Shown here one piece after another: positions 18,542-26,212 of a stretch of 50,796 bases of DNA. The stretch comes from an uncultured Clostridia bacterium. Its GTDB lineage: Bacteria > Bacillota > Clostridia > Christensenellales > Borkfalkiaceae. A program made the position numbers and the translations under genes. Position 1 is the stretch's first letter, and the number at the start of each line of letters is the position of its first letter. The DNA lies in assembly GCA_944363395.1 (NCBI GenBank), contig CALVUC010000009.1:1-50796 (forward strand), written 5' to 3'. The notes beneath the pieces are model-generated. The model was not told where the DNA came from. It saw only the letters and a list, made by a program, of their open reading frames with translations, and made no database searches.

Positions 18542-19747
18542 ATGAAATACGTTGTCATTTTGGGCGACGGCATGGCGGGCTATCCGCTGCCCGATCGCGA
18601 TCACAAGACCTGTATGCAGCTGGCGCGCACGCCCTTCTGGGACGCGCTCGCCAAAAAGAGCGTCGTCGGACTCATGCGCACCGTCCCCACGGGCTTTGCG
18701 CCCGGGAGCGACGTCGCCAATCTCTCCGTCCTCGGCTACGATCCCGTGCGCTCGTATACGGGACGCTCGCCCCTCGAGGCGGCGTCCATCGGCATCCCCC
18801 TGAGGGACACCGACGTGACGCTCCGCTGCAACCTCGTCACGCTCTCCGAGGACGAGCCCTTTGCCGCAAAGACCATGCTCGACTATTCTGCGGGGGAGAT
18901 CTCCACCGCCGAGGCAAAGGAACTCATAGAGGCGCTCAAAGCGCAGTTTGACAGACCTCCCTTCCGGCTGTATGCGGGCATTTCCTACCGCCACTGCCTT
19001 GTGGAGGACGGCGGAAGGACGGGCCGCACGCTCACCCCGCCGCACGATATCACGGGCAAACCCATCGCCCCCTATCTGCCCGCGGGCGAAGGGAGCGCGC
19101 CGCTGCTCGCCATGATGGAGCGCTCGTGCGCCATCCTGAAAGACCACCCCGTCAACCAAAGGCGCAGGGCGGCGGGCAAACATCCCGCCAACGCCGTCTG
19201 GTTCTGGGGCGAGGGGACCAAGCCTGCGCTCACTCCCTTTGAGACGCTCTACCACAAGAAGGGCGGCGTCATTTCGGCAGTCGACCTCGTCAAGGGCATC
19301 GGCGTGCTCACGGGGCTCACCGTCATTCCCGTGGAGGGCGCGACGGGCAACTGGGACACCAACTTTGCGGGCAAGGCGGCGGCGTGCGCCGACGCGCTCC
19401 TCTCCGGGCTGGATCTCGTGTACGTCCACATGGAGGCGCCCGACGAGTGCGGGCATCACGGCGATACGGAGAAGAAGATCTACTCCATCGAGCAGGTGAA
19501 CGGCGTTGCTGAGACCGTCTTTACGCGGCTGAAGGCGGCGGGCGAGCCCTTTGCGATGCTCATCTGCCCCGACCATCCGACCCCCATCGCCTTAAAGACG
19601 CACACCGCCGATCCCGTCCCCTTCCTGCTCTACCGCAGCGATGAAGAGCGCTCGAACGGCGCGCAGTCCTACGATGAAGAGCAGGCGGCGAAGACGGGGC
19701 TGTCCGTCCCGCGCGCCTGTGAGATGATGGCAGCATTTTTGCGGTAA
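18542..19747 (+). CDS. apgM: Cofactor-independent phosphoglycerate mutase, archaeal type
   Basis: Alkaline-phosphatase superfamily mutase that interconverts 2- and 3-phosphoglycerate. The 401 residues start with VVILGDGMAG (metal-binding Asp), hold the nucleophile region APGSDVANLSVLGYDP with its serine near residue 58, and end with the second metal site MEAPDECGHHGD and ICPDHPTPI. This family is typical of archaea and many clostridia. The ATG lies 9 nt after ung, so it is probably the last gene of the operon. Confidence 0.92.
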   Translation: MKYVVILGDGMAGYPLPDRDHKTCMQLARTPFWDALAKKSVVGLMRTVPTGFAPGSDVANLSVLGYDPVRSYTGRSPLEAASIGIPLRDTDVTLRCNLVTLSEDEPFAAKTMLDYSAGEISTAEAKELIEALKAQFDRPPFRLYAGISYRHCLVEDGGRTGRTLTPPHDITGKPIAPYLPAGEGSAPLLAMMERSCAILKDHPVNQRRRAAGKHPANAVWFWGEGTKPALTPFETLYHKKGGVISAVDLVKGIGVLTGLTVIPVEGATGNWDTNFAGKAAACADALLSGLDLVYVHMEAPDECGHHGDTEKKIYSIEQVNGVAETVFTRLKAAGEPFAMLICPDHPTPIALKTHTADPVPFLLYRSDEERSNGAQSYDEEQAAKTGLSVPRACEMMAAFLR

Positions 19748-19770
19748 CGTACCCCAAAAATTAAGACAAC

Positions 19771-19803
19771 GCGCCCCGAAAGCCATTGGCTTTCGGGGCG
19801 CGT
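19771..19803. terminator. Shared terminator between apgM and clpC
   Basis: A 14-bp perfect stem (19771-19784 with 19788-19801) and ATT loop in a convergent gap. T-rich runs are short on both sides (GTTCTTC on plus, TTGTCTTAATTTTTG on minus). Confidence 0.75.
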
Positions 19804-19812
19804 TCTTCGGTC

Positions 19813-22293
19813 TCAGACCGTGCGAAACACGAATTCTCCGCCTTCCGCGTCCACGGCGACGGTGCTGCCCTCGCCCACTTTGCCCTGCAGGATCTCTTCG
19901 GACAAGCCGTCCTCGATGCGGCGGCGGACGACGCGCTTCAAGGGGCGCGCGCCGAATTCCTCGCTGTAACCTTCCTCGACGAGCTTTTCCAGCGCCGCGG
20001 GGCGCACGATGAGCGAGACGCCGCGCTGCGCGAGCCGCTTTGCGAGCGAGGCGACGATGCGCTCGCAGATGAGCGCCGCGTCCCCGCGCGAGAGCTTGTG
20101 GAAGATGATGATGTCGTCGAGACGGTTGAGAAACTCCGGCTTGAACTGCCGCTTCAGCGCAGCCTCGATGCGCTCCTTCATCTCCTCGTACGCGCCCTCC
20201 CGCTTTTCCTGCGAGAAGCCGAGGGGGGCGGCGGAACGCACTTCGTGCGCGCCGACGTTGCTCGTTAAAATAATGACGGTGTTCTTGAAGGAGACCACCC
20301 GCCCGCGGCTGTCCGTGAGCCGCCCGTCGTCGAGGATCTGCAGCAGCAGGTGAAAGACGTCGGGATGGGCTTTTTCCACCTCGTCGAAGAGGACGACGGA
20401 ATAGGGCTGGCGGCGGATGCGCTCGGTGAGCTGTCCGCCCGCTTCGTCATAGCCGACGTACCCCGGGGGCGCGCCGATGAGTTTGGAAACGGACGCCTTC
20501 TCCATATATTCGGACATATCCAGGCGCACGAGCATCTTTTCGTCGCCGAACATACTCTCGGCGAGCGCCTTGGAGAGGTCGGTCTTGCCAACCCCCGTGG
20601 GACCGACAAAGATGAAGGAACCGATGGGCCGCCCCGCGTCTTTGAGCCCCGCGCGCGCACGGCGGATGGCTTTTGCGACGGCGGCGACCGCCTCATCCTG
20701 CCCCACGATGCGGCGGTGCAGCTCCTCTTCGAGGTGCAAAAGCCGCTCGCTCTCCGCCTCCGTGAGCTTTGTGACGGGTACGCCCGTCCAGCTGCTGACG
20801 ATGGCGGCGACCTCCTCGGCGCCGATGGCGAGATGCGCCGCGTTGCGCGCGCTCTGCCACTCGCTGCGCGCGCGTTCCATCTGCTGCGTCTGCGCGGCGA
20901 TCTCCCTGTCCAGCCGCGCCGCGCGCGCGGCGTCCTGCCACTTGCCCGCGTTCTCGCGCTCGGCTTTGAGGCGGGCGATCCTGCGCTCCTCCTCGCGGAA
21001 TTCCTCCGGTCCCGTGTAGGCGTCCAGCCGCGCCTTGCTCGCCGCTTCATCGATGAGATCGATCGCCTTATCGGGAAGGAAGCGGTCGGTGATATAGCGG
21101 TCGGACAGGCGCACCGCCGCCTCGATCGCCTCGTCCGTGATGACGACGTTGTGGTGCGCTTCGTACTTATCCTTGATGCCGCGCAGGATGGCGACGGTGT
21201 CCTCGATCCCCGGCTCCGCAACGGTGACGGGCGTGAAGCGGCGCTCGAGCGCGGCGTCCTTTTCGATATATTTACGGTATTCGTCCAGCGTCGTCGCGCC
21301 GACCGTCTGCAACTCGCCGCGCGCGAGCATGGGCTTCAGGATGTTGGAAGCGTCCATGCTCCCGTCCGAAGTGCCGCCCGCGCCGACGATCATGTGGATC
21401 TCGTCGATGAACAGGATGATGTCGCGGTCGTTCCTGACTTCGTCGATGACGCGCTTCAGCCGCTCCTCGAAGTCGCCGCGGTAGCGCGTCCCCGCAAGAA
21501 GCCCCGAAAGATCGAGGGAGAACACCGTCTTGCCGCGCAGCATCTCCGGCACCTTGCCCGCCACGATCGCCTGCGCGAGCCCTTCGACGACGGCGCTCTT
21601 GCCGACGCCCGGCTCGCCGACGAGGACGGGATTGTTCTTGGTACGGCGGGAGAGGATCTGGATGACCTTTTCGATCTCCTTCTCCCTGCCGATGACGGGA
21701 TCGACCTTCCCTTCACGCGCGCGGCGGGTGAGGTCGGCGCCGTACGCCATCAGCCCGTTCTCCTCCTCTTCATCGGCGGGGGCGTCCTCGAACAGCATCT
21801 TGCGCCGTTCCCTGCGTTCCTCGCGCGGCGGCTCCTCCGTCGGCTCCTCCTTTGCAAAAGGCGAGAAGATGAACCGTTCGACGGAAGCGTTGAGCGCCTC
21901 GATATCCACGTCGATGCGCCTGAGGATCAGAAGCCCGATGCCGTCTTTGTCCGTGAGGATGGCGAGCAGCAGATGCTCCGTCCCCACGACGGTATCCCGC
22001 CCGTCGCAGGCGTTGACGGCATATTCCTCCGCCATCTCGAAGGCGCGCTTGGTGCGCGGCGTAAATCCCTGCACGGGGTAGTCGTGGTCGACATTCTCGC
22101 GGAAGATGCTGCGGAAGCGTTCGATGCTCGCGCCCGCGGCGATCAACAGGCGGCTCGCGGTGCTGTCCGTCACGCACATCATGGTGAGCAGCAGATGCTC
22201 CGTCCCGATGTAACTCGTCTGGTAGTGCTGCGCCGCCTCCTTGGAGAGCTTGATCGTCTGCTGTAAGTGTTCGGAATAATGCGAAATATCCAA
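19813..22293 (-). CDS. clpC: AAA+ protease ATPase ClpC
   Basis: Class I Clp unfoldase that feeds ClpP and degrades arginine-phosphorylated and misfolded proteins. The start is TTG at 22293 ([11 protein letters not shown]), 7 nt after AAGGAG; an open frame further upstream lies inside mcsB. The 826 residues hold two N-terminal Clp repeats (about 1-140), Walker [10 protein letters not shown] and B FIDEIHMI in the first AAA+ ring, a UVR/middle coiled region, and GPTGVGKTD with LFDEVEKAH in the second. It is the last gene of the mcsA-mcsB-clpC operon. Confidence 0.97.
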   Translation of the reverse strand: MDISHYSEHLQQTIKLSKEAAQHYQTSYIGTEHLLLTMMCVTDSTASRLLIAAGASIERFRSIFRENVDHDYPVQGFTPRTKRAFEMAEEYAVNACDGRDTVVGTEHLLLAILTDKDGIGLLILRRIDVDIEALNASVERFIFSPFAKEEPTEEPPREERRERRKMLFEDAPADEEEENGLMAYGADLTRRAREGKVDPVIGREKEIEKVIQILSRRTKNNPVLVGEPGVGKSAVVEGLAQAIVAGKVPEMLRGKTVFSLDLSGLLAGTRYRGDFEERLKRVIDEVRNDRDIILFIDEIHMIVGAGGTSDGSMDASNILKPMLARGELQTVGATTLDEYRKYIEKDAALERRFTPVTVAEPGIEDTVAILRGIKDKYEAHHNVVITDEAIEAAVRLSDRYITDRFLPDKAIDLIDEAASKARLDAYTGPEEFREEERRIARLKAERENAGKWQDAARAARLDREIAAQTQQMERARSEWQSARNAAHLAIGAEEVAAIVSSWTGVPVTKLTEAESERLLHLEEELHRRIVGQDEAVAAVAKAIRRARAGLKDAGRPIGSFIFVGPTGVGKTDLSKALAESMFGDEKMLVRLDMSEYMEKASVSKLIGAPPGYVGYDEAGGQLTERIRRQPYSVVLFDEVEKAHPDVFHLLLQILDDGRLTDSRGRVVSFKNTVIILTSNVGAHEVRSAAPLGFSQEKREGAYEEMKERIEAALKRQFKPEFLNRLDDIIIFHKLSRGDAALICERIVASLAKRLAQRGVSLIVRPAALEKLVEEGYSEEFGARPLKRVVRRRIEDGLSEEILQGKVGEGSTVAVDAEGGEFVFRTV

Positions 22294-22304
22294 AGACTGA
22301 CTCC

Positions 22305-23375
22305 TTATATGAGTTCGAGGCGCATCCCGCGGATGACCTTGCTGACATTTTCGGCGCGGATGACGTCCTCGCCCGCATCCGGCGCGCCCAGCGAACGGAC
22401 GCCCGCGGGACGCATGGCGACGGAAAGTTCGTCGAGCTGCCACATCTTCGTTTCCGTCCAGTCGGAAGGTCGCGTCTCGCACGGTTCGTCGTCGCAGAAA
22501 TATCCGAGCGCAAGCCCCAGCTTGAGATCGGACACATAGCGCATGAACTCGCCCTCCCCCAGCGTGCAGCAATGGGTCAGGATGCCGTATGCGCGGGCGG
22601 CTCTGTCCTTTAAGGGGATGCCGCCCTCCGCGCGCATCCGCGCGCGTTCCAGAAGCTCCATCTCGACGATGGTGGAGATCGCCTGCTCCACGAGGGAGAG
22701 GATCTCCTCCTCCGGCATCCCGAGCGTGCGCTCGTTGCTCACCTGAAAGAGGTCGCCTTCCGCGCCGCTGCCCTCGCCCATCGTCCCGCGGACGGTCAGC
22801 CCCTTGCCCGTAAGGGCGGGAAGGACGCGCTTTGCGAGCACCCCGCGCCGCGAGAGCGCGGGCAGAAAGAGCATGACGGAAGCCCGCATCCCCGTCCCGA
22901 CGTTGGTGGGACAGGCGGTGAGATAACCGAACGTCTCGTCATAGGCGAAGGGGATGCTTTCGCCGATGGCGTCGTCCAGCCCCATAATGCGCTCGTACGC
23001 CTTGGCGAGGTCAAACCCCTGCATGAAATACTGCTCGCGGACGTGATCCTCCTCGTTGAGCATGATGGAGATGATCTTATCGTGCGAAACGAGTGCGGAG
23101 GCGATCGGACGGTGCCGCAGAAGATCGCGCGAGATGAGATTTTGCTCGACGAGGAGCGCCGCACGTTCCTCCGAAAGCCCGCGCATCTTGTACAGCGTAA
23201 ATTCTTCCACTTTGGAGAGCGCCTCCGTGACGAGCCGCTCCATCTCAAGCGCCTGTTCCACGGCGTGCGCGTCCCGCATCAGCCGTCCCGGGAAGGGAAA
23301 ATCGGCAAAGTTGCGCGCAAGACGGATGCGCGTGGAGGACGCGACGCATTCATAGCTTTCCGAGATCGCGCTCAT
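22305..23375 (-). CDS. mcsB: Protein arginine kinase McsB
   Basis: Phosphagen-kinase homologue that phosphorylates arginines on misfolded proteins, marking them for ClpC-ClpP. The 356 residues show SSTRIRLARNF near 13, LVSHDKIISIMLNEEDHVR near 95-115, the catalytic Cys region ACPTNVGTGMRASV near 155 and TVRGTMGEGS near 198. It overlaps mcsA by ATGA and lies 11 nt from clpC. In Bacillus it also inactivates CtsR, which is not encoded here. Confidence 0.96.
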   Translation of the reverse strand: MSAISESYECVASSTRIRLARNFADFPFPGRLMRDAHAVEQALEMERLVTEALSKVEEFTLYKMRGLSEERAALLVEQNLISRDLLRHRPIASALVSHDKIISIMLNEEDHVREQYFMQGFDLAKAYERIMGLDDAIGESIPFAYDETFGYLTACPTNVGTGMRASVMLFLPALSRRGVLAKRVLPALTGKGLTVRGTMGEGSGAEGDLFQVSNERTLGMPEEEILSLVEQAISTIVEMELLERARMRAEGGIPLKDRAARAYGILTHCCTLGEGEFMRYVSDLKLGLALGYFCDDEPCETRPSDWTETKMWQLDELSVAMRPAGVRSLGAPDAGEDVIRAENVSKVIRGMRLELI

Positions 23376-23857
23376 CTCTCCTCCCCGGCGGAAGCCATCG
23401 CCTTGAGCAGGCGGCGGAGTTCCCCCGCGCGCGCATAGTCGTGCTCGCGCATCGCCTGTTCCATCTCCTCGCGGAGCGCGGCGCGCCGCGCCGTATCCGC
23501 CATGAGGCGGTCGTAACGTTCCTCCGCGCCCAGACGCACGGGGCGCTTTCCGCGGTGGAGGATGCTGCCGTGCAGGCTGCGCACCGTCTCGGTGAGAGGC
23601 GCGCGGAACGCCTCGTAACAGCCCGCGCAGCCCAAAAGTCCCGTGCGGCGGAACTCCTTATAGCTCGTGCCGCAGACGGGACAGACCGCATCCACCCCGT
23701 CCGCACCGCCGAGCACGGACAGGAAAAAACTGCTCTCCTTTTCGGGATAGAGTTTCCGATAACACGCGGGACAGAGCAGGACGGTCACTTCCTTCCCGCC
23801 CGCACGGCGCGTATAGGCTTGCGCGGGAGCCTTCCCGCAATTGGTACAAAGCAGCAT
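23372..23857 (-). CDS. mcsA: McsA, zinc-binding activator of McsB
   Basis: Activator and scaffold of the McsB arginine kinase. The 161 residues have four CxxC pairs forming two treble-clef-like zinc sites (CTNCGK at 4, CPACYRK at 28, CPVCGTS near 60, CAGCYEA near 76) and a C-terminal UVR-type coiled coil (EEMEQAMREHDYARAGEL). The ATG at 23857 follows AAGGAGG. It lies 25 nt after the DUF1653 gene. Confidence 0.94.
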   Translation of the reverse strand: MLLCTNCGKAPAQAYTRRAGGKEVTVLLCPACYRKLYPEKESSFFLSVLGGADGVDAVCPVCGTSYKEFRRTGLLGCAGCYEAFRAPLTETVRSLHGSILHRGKRPVRLGAEERYDRLMADTARRAALREEMEQAMREHDYARAGELRRLLKAMASAGEER

Positions 23858-23881
23858 TCGCGCCCTCCTTCGGCTGCGGTG

Positions 23882-24112
23882 CTATTGTGCGATCTCCTCA
23901 AAGCGGTACTTCTGCCCCGCATCGGGATATTTTTCGCGGTCCACTTCGGACAGGAACATGGCGAGCGGACGGATATACCGTTCCCGTCCGCCGTAGAGCG
24001 CGCGGTAGACGACGTACGTCTCCCCCGTCTCGCTGTGCGCCGCAGTCCCCTCCACATAATATAACTTTCCCTTGAAATGGCGGTACACGCCGTGAACGGT
24101 GAGCGTTCTCAT
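23882..24112 (-). CDS. DUF1653 small protein
   Basis: The 76-residue protein matches DUF1653 in the pattern [34 protein letters not shown] and [11 protein letters not shown]. The domain is a small beta-rich fold of unknown function. The start is the ATG at 24112, which overlaps the upstream stop (ATGA); a longer reading to 24142 is less likely. It is placed between a membrane protein and mcsA. Confidence 0.87.
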   Translation of the reverse strand: MRTLTVHGVYRHFKGKLYYVEGTAAHSETGETYVVYRALYGGRERYIRPLAMFLSEVDREKYPDAGQKYRFEEIAQ

Positions 24113-25191
24113 ACCAGCTCCGGATGCATTTGCGCGATCCATTCGTATGCGCCCTCGATGTCGGGCAAGTGGTAGGTGCCGAAGGGACAGACGACGGCAA
24201 GGTAACGCTTTTCGCCCGCCGTCTCATAGCCGACGCTGCAGACGACTTCCCACTTCAAAAAGAGTTTGTCGGCAACGGCGTCGCCGCTCTCCCGCCAGTA
24301 CAGACCCGCCTCGCCCAGCCCGAGCATCCCCTTGGCGCGGACGAACCCCGCAATGCTGCGCGCGAGAAAGACGCCGCCCAGCACGCAGACGATGGCGCCC
24401 ACGAGGGTCGCCTCCTGCCAGAACACGGCGACGAGCGCGCCCGCTGCCATGAGCACGGCGCTGAGCACGATATAGATGAGATTGCGGCGGCGCTTTTTTT
24501 CGTCGGGCAGGAGCAGCTTTGCCGTGAGCGGGAAGCGCGTGTCCGCCTGCTTTGCGCCGCGGGGCGGCCGTTCGCCCTGCAGTCTGAGCCCGCGTTCCTC
24601 CAGAATGCGGTAGAGGCGCTCCTTGCCGTCCGTCTCGATGAACGCTTTGGGCGCGCCGCCGCGCTTTTGGACGTAGTGCGCGGGGACTTCGAGCACGACG
24701 CTCCACTTCCCCTTTTCGCGCGGGGCTTTGCGCGTGCAGACAGAATGGCAAATGACTTCGCGGTACGGGATGCGGATGCGCGCCTTCTTGTACTGTTCCG
24801 ACTCCGAGCGGATAAACAGCTCGCTCCCGCCGAACTGCGCGACCGTGCCGTCGCCCACATAAAAACAGTCCTCGCCGCAAAGCCGCTCCAGATAGTCGAG
24901 TTCCGCTTCCTGCACGCGCTGCGTGAGCACGCCCGTCCCGAACGCCGCCAGCGCAAGGACGACGGCGCCCCCCGCAAAAGCGCCCGTCAGGATATAGAGC
25001 AGCGTGTCGCGGGCGGGATCCCGCTCGCCCGTCTGCGTCAGGATGACAACGACGAGCACGCCGATGAGACAGGCGATGGCGAGAATGGCAAGCACGAACA
25101 TCGCGCCGCCCGTGAATTTGCGGAGCGCGCGCAGCGAGCGCGCCTTCTTTTTGCGTGCCGCATCCTCCTGCGGCAGAGCGATCTCCTTCAT
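24109..25191 (-). CDS. Four-helix membrane protein with PH-like soluble segments, unknown function
   Basis: The 360 residues have four predicted membrane helices in two pairs (about 25-50, 62-85, 240-260, 266-290). Between the pairs lies a soluble beta-rich segment ([20 protein letters not shown]...), and a similar one follows the second pair ([25 protein letters not shown]). Both resemble bacterial PH/YcxB-like folds, so an internal duplication is possible. The start is the ATG at 25191 after GGAGGG. It is co-transcribed with the XRE regulator and mcsA-mcsB-clpC, which suggests a role in envelope stress; this is inference. Confidence 0.8.
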   Translation of the reverse strand: MKEIALPQEDAARKKKARSLRALRKFTGGAMFVLAILAIACLIGVLVVVILTQTGERDPARDTLLYILTGAFAGGAVVLALAAFGTGVLTQRVQEAELDYLERLCGEDCFYVGDGTVAQFGGSELFIRSESEQYKKARIRIPYREVICHSVCTRKAPREKGKWSVVLEVPAHYVQKRGGAPKAFIETDGKERLYRILEERGLRLQGERPPRGAKQADTRFPLTAKLLLPDEKKRRRNLIYIVLSAVLMAAGALVAVFWQEATLVGAIVCVLGGVFLARSIAGFVRAKGMLGLGEAGLYWRESGDAVADKLFLKWEVVCSVGYETAGEKRYLAVVCPFGTYHLPDIEGAYEWIAQMHPELV

Positions 25192-25238
25192 AAATCCCTC
25201 CGTGAACAACGCGCGTGCCGCAAAGGACACGCGCCGGT

Positions 25239-25868
25239 TCAGTCCCTGTGGAAGAGGCGCAGCCTCTTCCAGGGAAAATAAAAGATGAGCGATAAAATTT
25301 GCAGCGGAACGCCGATGAGATAGATATAGTTGAGAGGCACCGCTTCAAGATCCAGCCCGCAGACGAGCGCCGTCAGATGGATGCAGGCGAGCACCGTCCA
25401 TACGAGCACGGTGATGGCGGCGATACGCACCCACGGATAGTGCCAGACGCAGGAAAAGACGAGCACGACGATGGCGGAAGCCGGCACCGCGTACAAAAAC
25501 GCCAGCCACATCCCGTGGAAGTGTCCCAGCCCGATGCCGCCGAACACGAACGCGGCGACGGCGACCAGCCAGCACAATCCGACGGAGAGCAGCATGACGA
25601 TGATGCGGCGCAAGAGCCGCGTCCGCTTGGGCATGACTGGCGCGTCGTCGTGCTCGCGCACGAGATCGTCCACGCTGACGTTGAACAAGTCCGCGAGACG
25701 GATGAGGATGCGCACGTCGGGGATCCCGTTGCCCTGCTCCCACTTGGAGACCGACTTATCGGAGTAGTTGATCTTTTCGGCGAGCTCGAGCTGCGTCATA
25801 TTCGCCATGCGCCTGAGGCGCATGATGTTTTTTCCGATGGTAACGGCAAGAAGGTCCTGATCTTCCAT
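25239..25868 (-). CDS. XRE-family regulator with C-terminal membrane helices
   Basis: The 209 residues start with an XRE helix-turn-helix (about 12-68; MTQLELAEKINYSDKSVSKWE is the DNA-reading region, residues 23-43). A short basic linker and four predicted membrane helices (about 85-200) follow. A membrane-tethered transcription factor is therefore likely. The start is the ATG at 25868: there is no Shine-Dalgarno and the consensus promoter ends 6 nt before it. It heads the operon that carries mcsA, mcsB and clpC, in the place where Bacillus has ctsR. Confidence 0.9.
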   Translation of the reverse strand: MEDQDLLAVTIGKNIMRLRRMANMTQLELAEKINYSDKSVSKWEQGNGIPDVRILIRLADLFNVSVDDLVREHDDAPVMPKRTRLLRRIIVMLLSVGLCWLVAVAAFVFGGIGLGHFHGMWLAFLYAVPASAIVVLVFSCVWHYPWVRIAAITVLVWTVLACIHLTALVCGLDLEAVPLNYIYLIGVPLQILSLIFYFPWKRLRLFHRD

Positions 25869-25874
25869 GGCTGT

Positions 25875-25903
25875 ATTATACCCGATTTTTCGGGAGATGT
25901 CAA
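25875..25903 (-). promoter_or_regulatory. Consensus promoter of the XRE-mcsAB-clpC operon, predicted leaderless
   Basis: TTGACA (25903-25898), 17 bp, TATAAT (25880-25875): full consensus. Six bases (ACAGCC) separate the -10 from the ATG, so +1 should be the A of the start codon. No CtsR heptad repeat was recognised at the -35/-10 region. Confidence 0.88.
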
Positions 25904-25918
25904 TCGCAATCCATGATT

Positions 25919-25995
25919 CTACTGTGAGTAGAGCGTGAATTTCGCACTCTACTGCCAAAGAAAGTGGGGATAGAGTGCGTTTTTCAAAGAGTAGG
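25919..25995. promoter_or_regulatory. Cluster of TAGAG-type repeats between divergent promoters
   Basis: Repeats in a 77-bp gap: palindrome CTACT-gtg-AGTAG (25919-25931), GTAGAGCGTG following it, CGCACTCTACT (inverted), TAGAGTGCG (direct, near 25971-25979) and AGAGTAG (near 25989). Their position upstream of both the XRE operon and the RNA promoter suggests operators, possibly for the XRE protein. Confidence 0.5.
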
Positions 25996-26024
25996 TTGCA
26001 TTTTGCGCGCCGCGCGCATATAAT
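25996..26024 (+). promoter_or_regulatory. Promoter of the intergenic structured RNA
   Basis: TTGCAT 25996-26001, 17 bp, TATAAT 26019-26024. No open reading frame of any length with a ribosome site follows, only the structured RNA. Confidence 0.85.
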
Positions 26025-26030
26025 AAAAGA

Positions 26031-26194
26031 GCAACGGGGGAAACCGTTACGGGCGGCATCCGCCGCGATAAGGGGGCGGAAGGACCGAAGCGTCCTTCGC
26101 CGTATTTTGCCAAATACAGGTCAGATCCCAACTGAGCTGTAACTACTCTCCAATATTTTGCAAAAGCCTGCGGTCTCTGACCGCAGGCTTTTGC
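26031..26194 (+). ncRNA. Structured intergenic RNA, possibly raiA-like
   Basis: About 164 nt from the predicted start to the end of a terminator stem. Helices seen: AACGG/CCGTT (26033-26048), GGCGG/CCGCC (26052-26064), GGCG-AAGGAC/GTCCTT-CGCC (26075-26101), GTATTT/AAATAC (26102-26117) and CAGGTCAG/CTGAGCTG (26117-26139), plus possible closing of GCAA with TTGC. Unpaired stretches such as ATCCCAA and TAACTACTC look like conserved loops. The CCGTTACGGG and CTGAGCTGTAACTA segments resemble what I remember of the raiA RNA motif of Firmicutes; this is recall, not a search. It is not upstream of a plus-strand gene, so a riboswitch is unlikely. Confidence 0.7.
26160..26194. terminator. Convergent terminator of the structured RNA and the GH42 gene
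   Basis: A 16-bp perfect stem, GCAAAAGCCTGCGGTC, loop TCT, and its complement; A/T runs are inside the stem arms, so it can work in both directions. The GH42 stop is 19 nt away on the minus strand. Confidence 0.9.
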
Positions 26195-26212
26195 ATCGGG
26201 CACAGACGCCCG

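Noticed and set aside
20350-22266. A 638-codon plus-strand frame opposite clpC
   Set aside because: Antisense to a full-length ClpC; composition is rich in Arg, Asp and His as expected for shadow frames of GC-rich genes.
26031-26194. 6S RNA, SRP RNA or a riboswitch as the identity of the structured RNA
   Set aside because: It lacks the long central bubble of 6S RNA and the SRP signature loop, and no plus-strand gene follows within reach of a riboswitch.
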